64,000 nt of DNA from G942493215 sp942493215 (lineage in GTDB: Bacteria; Bacillota_I; Bacilli_A; RF39; UBA660), in contig OW818670.1 of NCBI GenBank assembly GCA_942493215.1, positions 1,178,001 to 1,242,000 on the forward strand, in the 5' to 3' direction. The notes beneath the pieces were generated by a model that was not told where the DNA came from, made no database searches, and worked only from the letters and a program-made list of their open reading frames with translations. The translations under genes and the position numbers were made by a program. This document shows, piece by piece, positions 51,395 through 58,100 of the stretch (position 1 is its first letter; every line of letters starts with the position of its first letter).

Positions 51395-51729
51395 TTATCT
51401 TCTTCCTCCTATTTGTAATAATTCTCTTACTTTCGATGGGTCAGATTTTTCCTGACCATCTAAACTATAGGCTTTATCCCATTCAGTAATTAACTGATAT
51501 AAAGGGCTGTTTTCATATATATATTTAAAATATTGTGGTCATTACTACTATATAATATCATAAAACCATCATAAATTATAATTAAAACATATACTAATAT
51601 AAGAAAAAATCTTTCAATTAAAAACCTACTATTATGATGAGTTTTGGTTTTTATTGTAAGAAAAAGATTTTTTAAAAATATATTTTTATCAAACTCTATT
51701 GTATTAATACCAATTAAATTATATAATAA
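51395..51729 (-). pseudogene. Frameshifted membrane-protein gene remnant
   Basis: On the - strand an open frame after a TGA at 51732-51730 encodes DKNIFLKNLFLTIKTK and a TM helix (FFLILVYVLIIIYDGFMILY), then stops at KTALYIS. In a shifted frame the protein continues as YENSPLYQLITEWDKAYSLD, then PSKVRELLQIGGRR to a TAA at 51397-51395. No start codon is found. I read it as one gene with a lost 5' end and a frameshift. Family not recognised. Confidence 0.5.
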
Positions 51730-51782
51730 TCATTGTTGATGTATTTATAAAGTTTTATAAATATATTAAAATTAATTATTAT

Positions 51783-51859
51783 GTCCTCGTAGCTCAGTTG
51801 GATAGAGCAACCCCCTCCTAAGGGGTAGGTCGTTGGTTCGACTCCAATCGGGGACGCCA
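51783..51859 (+). tRNA. tRNA-Arg (anticodon CCT)
   Basis: Acceptor stem GTCCTCG/CGGGGAC (one G-T pair), D-arm with GTAGCTCAGTTGGATAGAGC, anticodon loop CTCCTAA inside a CCCC/GGGG stem giving CCT, and a standard T-loop TTCGACT in stem GTTGG/CCAAT. CCA is encoded. Confidence 0.93.
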
Positions 51860-51926
51860 TCTTTATTTAAATACAATGAAATAGGACTTATCTTCCTTAT
51901 ATTATAATAATCTTAGAGGTGATTTT

Positions 51927-52331
51927 GTGAAAGAAAACATTTGGCAAGAATTATATGATATTGCAAAAGAAAAATTAAATCCAAGAATTATATCACCATG
52001 TATTAAAGCTGGTAGTGTTGCTTGTGCAATATTAACTAATAAGGGAAATATATATACTGGAGTAAATATAGAAACAGACTGTGGACTTGGAATGTGTTCA
52101 GAGAGAAATGCTATTGCTAATATGATAACAAATGGTGAGAGTAGAATTGTTAAATTAGTCTGTGTTAAGAAAGATGGTTCTATTGCTCAATCATGTGGAG
52201 CTTGTAGAGAATATTTAATGCAACTTGATAAAAATAGTGGTGATATAGAAATACTTGTTAGTTTAGATGACAATAAAGCTATAAGATTAAAAGAATTAAT
52301 CCCCGATTGGTGGGGGAAACATAAATTTTAG
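51927..52331 (+). CDS. Cytidine deaminase family protein
   Basis: A 134-residue zinc-dependent deaminase. The His/Cys zinc motif is in the variant form GMCSERNAIANMI (Cys in place of His-A-E, as in homotetrameric Cdd) with the second site SCGACREYLMQL. It converts cytidine or deoxycytidine to uridine for pyrimidine salvage. It starts at GTG with AGAGGTGAT upstream. It may be Cdd or a blasticidin-S-deaminase-like relative. The pdp gene elsewhere in the window continues the same salvage path. Confidence 0.88.
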   Translation: MKENIWQELYDIAKEKLNPRIISPCIKAGSVACAILTNKGNIYTGVNIETDCGLGMCSERNAIANMITNGESRIVKLVCVKKDGSIAQSCGACREYLMQLDKNSGDIEILVSLDDNKAIRLKELIPDWWGKHKF

Positions 52332-52361
52332 ATATCATATTTATTTAGATGAGGTGATAAT

Positions 52362-52937
52362 ATCGACTATACTATTTTAGTTAATAAAAATAATAAAATA
52401 GAAGCAAGTTACTGTCCATCGAATTTAGTAGATACTAATAGTCGCTCAATAGGACATTTAGATACTGCCTACAAAGTCTTATTAGATGCTGCTGCCTATA
52501 ATCATTTCCTAGAAATGCGAAAAGATGCTCTAAAATTAGGTTATGATATAGAAGTAGATAGTGGCTATCGTAGTTATGAATATCAACAGAAAATATTTGA
52601 TAATTTGTATAATGAAAAAGGTGAAGAAGCCTATAAATTTGTTGCTTTACCTGGTACTAGTGAACATCAAACCGGTTTAGCATTTGACTATTGTTTATTT
52701 ATTAATGGTGTATATACTGATGATATAAATGATTATCAGGAAGAAACAAAATGGATTCATAATAATTGTTATAAATATGGTTTTATATTAAGATATCCCA
52801 AAGGTAAAGAAGATATTACTGGTTATAATTATGAACCATGGCATTTAAGATATGTTGGTAATGAAATATCAAAAATTATTTTTGAAAAAAATATAACTTT
52901 AGAAGAATATTATCAACTATATAAAAATAATTTGTAA
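52362..52937 (+). CDS. D-Ala-D-Ala carboxypeptidase, VanY/M15B family, with ATC at the start position
   Basis: A 191-codon frame encoding an M15B peptidase: GYDIEVDSGYRSYEYQ, then LPGTSEHQTGLAFDY (zinc His and Asp) and YEPWHLRYVG (catalytic and zinc His) are intact. The family N-terminal part (LDTAYKVLLDAAAYNHFLEM) lies upstream of the first ATG at 52515 and is well preserved. GAGGTGATAAT is followed by ATC exactly where ATG stands in other genes of this window, and there is an in-frame stop before it. The short ATG-started version would miss the N-terminal 51 residues. No signal peptide is seen. Confidence 0.75.
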   Translation: MDYTILVNKNNKIEASYCPSNLVDTNSRSIGHLDTAYKVLLDAAAYNHFLEMRKDALKLGYDIEVDSGYRSYEYQQKIFDNLYNEKGEEAYKFVALPGTSEHQTGLAFDYCLFINGVYTDDINDYQEETKWIHNNCYKYGFILRYPKGKEDITGYNYEPWHLRYVGNEISKIIFEKNITLEEYYQLYKNNL

Positions 52938-52964
52938 TATGGATTATTATTAATAATCCTATAT

Positions 52965-53041
52965 CGGGAAATAGCACAATTTGGTAGTGCACTTGGCTTG
53001 GGACCAAGGGGTTGCAGGTTCAAATCCTGTTTTCCCGACCA
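52965..53041 (+). tRNA. tRNA-Pro (anticodon TGG)
   Basis: Acceptor strands CGGGAAA and TTTCCCG pair perfectly. The anticodon stem CTTGG/CCAAG holds loop CTTGGGA, giving TGG after T33. T-arm GCAGG-TTCAAAT-CCTGT is normal and CCA is encoded at 53039-53041. The last 24 bases are repeated exactly at 56283, marking this gene as the integration site of the element that follows. Confidence 0.94.
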
Positions 53042-53043
53042 TT
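53018..53043 (+). repeat. Left attachment-site repeat (tRNA-Pro 3' end)
   Basis: 26 bases from the T-stem to two bases past the CCA of tRNA-Pro. They are identical to 56283-56308. The integrated copy keeps the tRNA intact. Confidence 0.85.
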
Positions 53044-53055
53044 AAGTTAATAAGG

Positions 53056-53086
53056 CATATAAAGCTTAAACTTTATATGTTTTTTT
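53056..53086 (+). terminator. Terminator after tRNA-Pro
   Basis: A 9-bp stem CATATAAAG/CTTTATATG with loop CTTAAA and T7. The same hairpin, base for base, recurs at 58916-58945. Confidence 0.8.
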
Positions 53087-53093
53087 ATGTCTA

Positions 53094-53116
53094 TGACTCC
53101 ACTTTGACTCCTAAAT
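53094..53116 (+). repeat. Candidate recombinase arm sites, left end
   Basis: Two direct copies of TGACTCC at 53094-53100 and 53105-53111, 11 bases apart; the second continues TAAAT. Two more copies with the same 11-base spacing lie inside the right border (56180-56197). Confidence 0.5.
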
Positions 53117-53137
53117 ATTGAAATAAGTCGAATATGT

Positions 53138-53166
53138 TTGACTTGATAATTAGTTAGTGATAATAT
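53138..53166 (+). promoter_or_regulatory. Promoter upstream of the AbiJ-like gene
   Basis: TTGACT (53138-53143), 17-base spacer, TAATAT (53161-53166). Confidence 0.65.
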
Positions 53167-53175
53167 TTAGTTAGA

Positions 53176-53209
53176 AGCAGTACAAGATATTTTGTGCTGC
53201 TGTTTTTTA
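53176..53209 (+). terminator. Leader terminator (possible attenuator) before the AbiJ-like gene
   Basis: A 10-bp stem (53176-53185 with 53192-53201, one G-T pair) with a 6-base loop followed by GT6, ending only 19 bases before the start codon of the gene and starting about 10 bases after the -10 box. Transcripts from the 53138 promoter must pass it. Confidence 0.65.
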
Positions 53210-53228
53210 TAGGAAGTGGTGTTGTTAG

Positions 53229-54074
53229 ATGAAAATAAATTCTAAAACGATAATAAAGCTTAGGCAATTAATTAACGAAGATACAGAATATAGGGGTGGT
53301 AGAGAATTAGTAAAATTCTTCAATCAATTAGGATTTTCAGATACATATGGTGAAGGCTTTCCATCAAGATGGATATATACTGAAGAAAAATTAAACAAAA
53401 TTAATGGAACTTCTGATTTAGATAAATGTATTAGGCAGCTATTTGCTCCAATTAATTTTATTGGTAACTTAAAAACTCTAGATGATTTTATTTTAGATTT
53501 TAACAAATATTTAATGTTTGATGATTGGAAGATTGTAAGAGAAGGAAAAGAGATTAATTTTAAGAGAGCTAACAGCAATGAGTGGGAAACAAATTTATCA
53601 GTTACTGCGGATGATTTTTTAAGTGAGGAAATCAATATAGATACTAATAAGTTGAAATTAGAAAATTCGATATATACAATAATTAATAATAGACTTACAG
53701 AAATTGATTTCTGTATAAAAAATAATACTCCTCTAGCTGCAATTTTCTTGATTGGTAGTACTCTCGAAGGAATATTACTCTCTTATGCCACCCAATATCC
53801 AAAAGAATTTAATATGGCAAAAAGCTCACCAAAATTTAATGATAAAGTAAAGGCATTTCACGAATGGAAATTAAGTGAATTTATTGATACCTGTCATGAA
53901 ATTGGCTTTATAAAGGAAGATGTAAGAAAGTTCAGTCATTCTATAAGAGATTTTAGGAACTATATTCACCCCTATCAGCAATTAACAGAAAATTTTCATC
54001 CAAACTTAGATACAGCAAAAATTTGCTATCAAGTTTTAAAAGCAGCTATAAATCAATTATCAAAAGTAGAATAA
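53229..54074 (+). CDS. AbiJ-like abortive-infection protein (AbiJ-NTD-like plus HEPN-like region)
   Basis: A 281-residue soluble protein. The N-terminal 125 residues (GGRELVKFFNQLGFSDTYGE then GFPSRWIYTEEKLNKINGT and IRQLFAPINFIG) match my recollection of the AbiJ N-terminal domain type 3 found in abortive-infection proteins. The C-terminal half is helical (TPLAAIFLIGSTLEGILLSY) and ends FSHSIRDFRNYIHPYQQL, an R-x6-H HEPN-like motif. It is the first cargo gene of the tRNA-Pro element. Likely role: RNA-targeting phage defence (inference). A terminator-like hairpin lies in its leader. Confidence 0.6.
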   Translation: MKINSKTIIKLRQLINEDTEYRGGRELVKFFNQLGFSDTYGEGFPSRWIYTEEKLNKINGTSDLDKCIRQLFAPINFIGNLKTLDDFILDFNKYLMFDDWKIVREGKEINFKRANSNEWETNLSVTADDFLSEEINIDTNKLKLENSIYTIINNRLTEIDFCIKNNTPLAAIFLIGSTLEGILLSYATQYPKEFNMAKSSPKFNDKVKAFHEWKLSEFIDTCHEIGFIKEDVRKFSHSIRDFRNYIHPYQQLTENFHPNLDTAKICYQVLKAAINQLSKVE

Positions 54075-54144
54075 AAGCGCAACAGATAGAAACACGAAAA
54101 AAGCATAGAAATTAAGTGGTTAAGAATTAATTGATGGTACTTTT

Positions 54145-54173
54145 TTGACTAGTAGAAGTATAAAAATTATAAT
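54145..54173 (+). promoter_or_regulatory. Promoter of the SLATT/RT operon
   Basis: TTGACT (54145-54150), 17-base spacer, perfect TATAAT (54168-54173), followed by ATGGAGATG and the GTG start. Confidence 0.75.
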
Positions 54174-54197
54174 TTTGAGTGTAATGGAGATGTTAAT

Positions 54198-54845
54198 GTG
54201 AGTAAAAAAAATAATATTTCAGAGGTATCAAATCATAATGAGAATAAGATTATAAATATTGATGAAGAAATAATTCATAAAAAAGAATCATTAGATATAG
54301 TTCGTGACAATAGAATAATGCTATCCAAAAGAATGAATGGGAAAAGTTTTTTTTGGGATATAATGTTTTTTCTTTATAATTTTACGGCGATTTTTATGTT
54401 TGTATTATCATTATATAAAAAAGATGATTTTTTAAGTCTAACAAGTGGAATATATTCGATATATATAATATTATTACAGTATACAATTAATTTAAATAGA
54501 TATCACGAGAAACATCAATTAGCAAGAAGGAATGAAATTCTTATTGAAAAGAAAATTCTTAGATTTAAAAAAATGCTTTTATCCGAAGATATGACAGAAA
54601 AAGAAAAGTTAAAAGAATATACAGAAATCATGGATGAGTATTTATGTGAATTAGAATACTTTCCTAACCATGAAGACATAGATTTATCTGATGATATATA
54701 TGAAAAATTAAAAAAGAAGAAAAAAACAAAATTAATAAAGTTTTGGTTAAAATTGAAAGATAATTTGTTTGAAGTCATTAATCTAGTAATTTTAATTGTT
54801 TCAATTCTTATTATTGTTAGCATTGGTGGTTCTTTGTGGAAATAG
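54198..54845 (+). CDS. SLATT-like membrane protein coupled to a reverse transcriptase
   Basis: A 215-residue protein starting at GTG. A polar helical N-terminus (about 1-50) is followed by two close TM helices (about 53-73 and 78-97, MFFLYNFTAIFMFVLSLY and a second Tyr/Ile-rich helix), a long helical cytoplasmic part with EKHQLARRNEILIEKKILRF and a final TM helix (VINLVILIVSILIIVSIGG). The paired TM helices plus helical tail fit the SLATT group of predicted membrane effectors, one subfamily of which I recall being linked to reverse transcriptases. It overlaps the RT gene by 10 bases. Likely the pore-forming effector of the pair. Confidence 0.65.
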   Translation: MSKKNNISEVSNHNENKIINIDEEIIHKKESLDIVRDNRIMLSKRMNGKSFFWDIMFFLYNFTAIFMFVLSLYKKDDFLSLTSGIYSIYIILLQYTINLNRYHEKHQLARRNEILIEKKILRFKKMLLSEDMTEKEKLKEYTEIMDEYLCELEYFPNHEDIDLSDDIYEKLKKKKKTKLIKFWLKLKDNLFEVINLVILIVSILIIVSIGGSLWK

Positions 54846-56101
54846 AAGAAATAATTAGATGCCAAAGAGGAAATAATCGTCCTTCAATACATGGAAAAAT
54901 TTTAAATAATTATTATGGAAGTAAGAATGAAGAATATGTATTAAAGGGCTATATGAGGAAAAGAGATAATACATATCGTGATAATTGTTATTTGACAACG
55001 CCTTTTGTAATAAGTCAGATAAATTTTTATTGTTATGTTCTTTTTTCTAAAAGAAAGAGAAGAAAAAATGTTTATTATTCTGGATATTTTGATAATAAAG
55101 ATTTTTTTTATGAAACCAGCTATAAAGAATTTCAGCAAAGACTACTGTTGGAATACACAGCATATCAAAATTTTATAAAAATAGATATAGAAGATTTTTA
55201 TAAAAACATTTCTTTAAAAAGATTACAAATGATGAAGGTACTAGAGATTGACAAAATATTAATTCTGTTAAAAAGGCTAAATTTAGATGAATTTCCAATT
55301 CTTGAGGATTGCGCTGGACTATCTTATATAGCAACTGATATATATCTTGAAGAATTGGATAAGGAACTCGAGCATTATTTTTCTACGGTATTTACCACTT
55401 TTGAAACGATTAGATGTTCAGATGATTTGTATATTTTTTTTAATGGTGAATACGTTGAGGAAGACATATTAAAGGATTTAAAAAAAATATATGCTGTTTT
55501 TAATTTAAAGATTAATGAGAAAAAATATGTTTATGACTCCACTGATAATTTACCTAATCATGTAAGTGGAAAATTATATGATCTTTTCTATTATTCAGAA
55601 GATTTTGATCTTTTCGAAATAATAGGTTCAGAAGAAGAAATAAAATGTTTAATAAAGAACTTTATTAAAAAAATTTCAAAAATTAAAAATTTTGATGAAT
55701 ATAAAAATATTGTAGAGAATGATTTTGAAATAAACTATGGTAGAGAATTTAAAAAAAATATTTTTGATGAAATTATTTATAATCCAAGGATAAATTGTTT
55801 GATAAACCAGATAAATATCTCAAATATAATCTCTAAACAAAAAATGGTTGAAATATTAAAATTTGACCCCATTAGATTAACTGTTTTATTTTTATACTAT
55901 AGGCAAGATGAGTACCCAACGCATATTCTATATAGCATATATAGGTCAATAGAAAAAGAGAACATTTCTAATGCTGAGTTGCTTATTTTATTTACATATT
56001 ATACTCAAAGAGTGGTTCAAGAGAATACCAGGATTAAAATCATCGAAAAATTGAAAAAAACTTTTCCTGAATTATCTCATTATTTATTGACCTATGCGTG
56101 A
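54836..56101 (+). CDS. Reverse transcriptase, defence-associated (Abi/DRT-like)
   Basis: A 421-residue protein starting at GTG within the end of the SLATT-like gene. RT motifs are visible: motif A IKIDIEDFYKNISLKRL (115-130, Asp 117), a motif B-like GLSYIATDIYLEELD (161-175) and motif C RCSDDLYIFF (193-202, catalytic Asp 196 and Asp 197, SDD in place of the usual ADD). There is no maturase, endonuclease or X domain, no retron-type ncRNA region is apparent next to it, and the long helical C-terminus resembles Abi/UG-class RTs. With its overlapping membrane partner it is a probable anti-phage system. Confidence 0.8.
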   Translation: MEIEEIIRCQRGNNRPSIHGKILNNYYGSKNEEYVLKGYMRKRDNTYRDNCYLTTPFVISQINFYCYVLFSKRKRRKNVYYSGYFDNKDFFYETSYKEFQQRLLLEYTAYQNFIKIDIEDFYKNISLKRLQMMKVLEIDKILILLKRLNLDEFPILEDCAGLSYIATDIYLEELDKELEHYFSTVFTTFETIRCSDDLYIFFNGEYVEEDILKDLKKIYAVFNLKINEKKYVYDSTDNLPNHVSGKLYDLFYYSEDFDLFEIIGSEEEIKCLIKNFIKKISKIKNFDEYKNIVENDFEINYGREFKKNIFDEIIYNPRINCLINQINISNIISKQKMVEILKFDPIRLTVLFLYYRQDEYPTHILYSIYRSIEKENISNAELLILFTYYTQRVVQENTRIKIIEKLKKTFPELSHYLLTYA

Positions 56102-56178
56102 TATTTTTTATTTAATGTTTTTCTTATTGAGGACTGAAAATTTTATGTAAAACAATATTATAAGAGTTATGCAAAACC

Positions 56179-56200
56179 TTGACTCCCAAATGACTCCTAA
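56179..56200 (+). repeat. Candidate recombinase arm sites, right end
   Basis: TGACTCC at 56180-56186 and 56191-56197, again spaced 11 bases; the second reads TGACTCCTAAAT like the second copy at the left end. They lie 83 bases inside the right attachment repeat. Confidence 0.5.
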
Positions 56201-56282
56201 ATTTATAAAAACTATGGATTTTATGGAAATTATGGATAAACAGGCCTTATTTTACAATGAGGATAATGGGAAATTGGCTAAT

Positions 56283-56308
56283 GTTCAAATCCTGTTTTCC
56301 CGACCATT
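56283..56308 (+). repeat. Right attachment-site repeat (tRNA-Pro 3' end)
   Basis: Exact copy of 53018-53043. The preceding bases (CTAAT) do not match the tRNA, so the identity ends at the edge of the crossover region. Confidence 0.85.
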
Positions 56309-56392
56309 TTAAAAGAGATTCCCAATTTTGGGATTACATGAACTGTGGAAATAAAATCTGCAGTTTTATTTTTAATTAAAATAATATATAAT
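56309..56392 (+). promoter_or_regulatory. Hairpin-promoter module, copy 1
   Basis: After the tRNA-end repeat come a TTCCCAA/TTGGGA hairpin (about 56318-56335), a second hairpin (56341-56348 with 56358-56365) whose loop is AAATAAAAT, a T-rich stretch and a TATAAT box (56387-56392). The same order recurs after 57141 and 58110. Confidence 0.55.
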
Positions 56393-56414
56393 TAAATTAA
56401 GGAGATGACACTTT

Positions 56415-57098
56415 ATGAATAAAATTATAGTTATAACGGGCGGTAGTGACGGATTAGGAAAAACTTTAACAGAAGACTTATCAAAAGATAATAAGGTTAT
56501 AATATTGGCAACTAATGAAAAAAAATTGAAAACAGTTGCTAAAGAAAATAATTGTGACTATTTTGTTTGCGATATTACTGATTACAATGCAGTAGACGCA
56601 ATAATAGAAAAGATTACAAGAAAGCATTCTAAAGTTGATGTTTTAATTAATAATGCGGGGTTATGGATTCAAGAGGAATTAGATCAAAATGATTCTGATA
56701 GAATAAAAGAAGTAATAGAAGTAAACTTATTAGGTACTATAAATGTGACTAAAGCTGTTATTGCAAATATGAAGTCAAACAAAGATGGTCTAATCATAAA
56801 TATAAATTCACAAGCTGGAATAAATTATAAAGCAGAAAGAGTAGTGTATAATGCTAGCAAATGGGGAATTACAGGTTTTACAAAATCGTTACAGCCAGAA
56901 CTTGCTAAATATGGGATTAGAGTAACAGATGTAATGCCAGGAATGATGAAAACCGATATGTTTAAAAAAATGAATATAGAAAAAAATATGAATAATGGTT
57001 TAAATACTAAAGAAGTATCCAGATTAATAAGATTTATAATAGATACTTCAAGTGATGTAATAATACCAGAAGTAGGAATAAAAAATATAAATAATTAA
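56415..57098 (+). CDS. Short-chain dehydrogenase/reductase
   Basis: A 227-residue classical SDR: cofactor motif VITGGSDGLGKTLTEDL, NAG in VLINNAGLWIQEELD, catalytic Ser and YxxxK in INSQAGINYK and VYNASKWGITGFTKSL, then MPGMMKTDMF. The cofactor is probably NADP(H) or NAD(H); the substrate is unknown. GGAGATGACA is the ribosome site. It is the only gene between two tRNA-Pro-end repeats (56283 and 57127), so it forms a one-gene unit. Confidence 0.9.
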   Translation: MNKIIVITGGSDGLGKTLTEDLSKDNKVIILATNEKKLKTVAKENNCDYFVCDITDYNAVDAIIEKITRKHSKVDVLINNAGLWIQEELDQNDSDRIKEVIEVNLLGTINVTKAVIANMKSNKDGLIININSQAGINYKAERVVYNASKWGITGFTKSLQPELAKYGIRVTDVMPGMMKTDMFKKMNIEKNMNNGLNTKEVSRLIRFIIDTSSDVIIPEVGIKNINN

Positions 57099-57126
57099 GA
57101 AAAAACAATAATTTTGAAATTAATTT

Positions 57127-57232
57127 TGTTTCCCGACCATTTAAAAAAGGTTCCCAACTTTTTGGGAATTAACATATAAAGACTGTGAAAATAAAATTCA
57201 TAGTTTTATTTTTTGTTAGAATGATATATAAT
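57127..57232 (+). repeat. tRNA-Pro-end remnant plus hairpin-promoter module, copy 2
   Basis: 57127-57141 repeats the last 16 bases of the attachment core with one T missing. It is followed by a TTCCCAA/TTGGGAA hairpin, a hairpin with loop AATAAAA (57182-57189 with 57197-57204), a T-rich stretch and TATAAT (57227-57232). Confidence 0.65.
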
Positions 57233-57248
57233 CATAGTAGGTGATTAT

Positions 57249-57647
57249 ATGAATGTATTAAGAAGGGTATTAAAAGTAGTACTTAAAACAATATTGATTA
57301 TTTTAGGTGGTTCAATATTGATCTGTTTGTGCATAATTCCTTTTGATAATAAAGTGAGAGAAGAAATAAGACAGATGACAATTGAAAATGTGGATTTGGA
57401 TAAAATAGAAGATGGAAAATATGTCGGCGATTATAAAAATCAGTTGCGTACATATAGTGTCGAAGTTACAATTAAAAATCATAAAATTACTAATATTAAA
57501 CCTATGAATAATAGCATTAGTAGCAGTACTAGTAATAAGCTATTTGATAAGGTAATGAAAGAGCAAAAAGTAAATGTTGATACTATATCGGGAGCTACTA
57601 TTACGAGTAAAACAATCTTAAAGGCCATTGAGACTGCTTTAAAATAA
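57249..57647 (+). CDS. Membrane-anchored FMN-binding domain protein
   Basis: A 132-residue protein with an N-terminal signal anchor (about 9-32, VVLKTILIILGGSILICLC) and an extracytoplasmic FMN_bind domain: DGKYVGDYKNQLRTYSVEVT, then VNVDTISGATITSKTILKAI. The SGAT segment is the site where FMN is covalently joined to Thr in NqrC/RnfG-like proteins. It suggests an extracellular flavin-based electron acceptor. It lies 20 bases before a flavodoxin-like gene, making a small redox operon. Confidence 0.88.
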   Translation: MNVLRRVLKVVLKTILIILGGSILICLCIIPFDNKVREEIRQMTIENVDLDKIEDGKYVGDYKNQLRTYSVEVTIKNHKITNIKPMNNSISSSTSNKLFDKVMKEQKVNVDTISGATITSKTILKAIETALK

Positions 57648-57667
57648 ATAATTAAAAGGAAAGTTAT

Positions 57668-58078
57668 ATGAAAATAGGTATTGTTTATTATACTAAAACA
57701 GGTCATTCTAAAAAAATGGCTGAAGTTATTAGTAAAGAGTTAGGCATTGATTCAAAAAATATAAAAACAAATCCCGAGTTAGAAAATACGGATTTATTAT
57801 ATATTGTTAGCGGTATATATGGTAACAAGAGTGCTCCTGAATTAATTGAATATGCTAAAAAATTAACTAGAAAACAGGTCAATAAAGTTGCACTTATAAC
57901 TTCATCTGGTGCTAAGACAACAAAACCAATAGAAGTTAGAGAAATATTGCAAAATAATGGAGTAAATGTATTGAAAGACGAATTTGTATATCCAGGAGGA
58001 CTTGTGTTTTTTGGGGGACATCCAAATGAAGAAGATATAAAAAATGCGATTAAATTTGTAAAAAGAACATTAAAATGA
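57668..58078 (+). CDS. Flavodoxin-like protein
   Basis: A 136-residue protein beginning IGIVYYTKTGHSKKMAEVIS, the FMN-phosphate loop of flavodoxins, with YIVSGIYGNKSAPELIEYAK and ITSSGAKTTKP continuing the fold. It would shuttle electrons in the cytoplasm, probably with the adjacent FMN-binding protein or another oxidoreductase. AAAGGAAAG is the ribosome site. It ends 22 bases before another tRNA-Pro-end repeat. Confidence 0.85.
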   Translation: MKIGIVYYTKTGHSKKMAEVISKELGIDSKNIKTNPELENTDLLYIVSGIYGNKSAPELIEYAKKLTRKQVNKVALITSSGAKTTKPIEVREILQNNGVNVLKDEFVYPGGLVFFGGHPNEEDIKNAIKFVKRTLK

Positions 58079-58100
58079 AACTTTTTAATTCATTTTATAT

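Larger units (their letters stand above)
53018..56308. mobile_element. Integrated element at tRNA-Pro carrying probable phage-defence genes, no integrase
   Basis: The unit is bounded by a perfect 26-bp direct repeat of the tRNA-Pro 3' end (53018-53043 and 56283-56308), so its period is 3,265 bp. Inside each border are TGACTCC repeats. Cargo: an AbiJ-like gene, then an overlapping SLATT-membrane-protein/reverse-transcriptase pair. No integrase, excisionase, replication or transfer gene is present, so movement would need an enzyme supplied in trans. Perfect repeats suggest this is the youngest insertion at the site. Confidence 0.8.

Noticed and set aside
55533..55542. Another TGACTCC copy inside the RT gene
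   Set aside because: Single isolated copy within coding sequence without the TAAAT extension or paired spacing; probably chance.
54836..56282. Retron or group II intron reading of the reverse transcriptase
   Set aside because: No msr/msd-like inverted repeats or intron domain V structure could be seen beside the gene, and maturase/endonuclease domains are absent; the partner gene points to an Abi/DRT-type RT.
53044..56282. Integrase gene within the tRNA-Pro element
   Set aside because: All three genes and the gaps were read; none has the R..HxxR..Y pattern of tyrosine recombinases or a serine recombinase catalytic motif.
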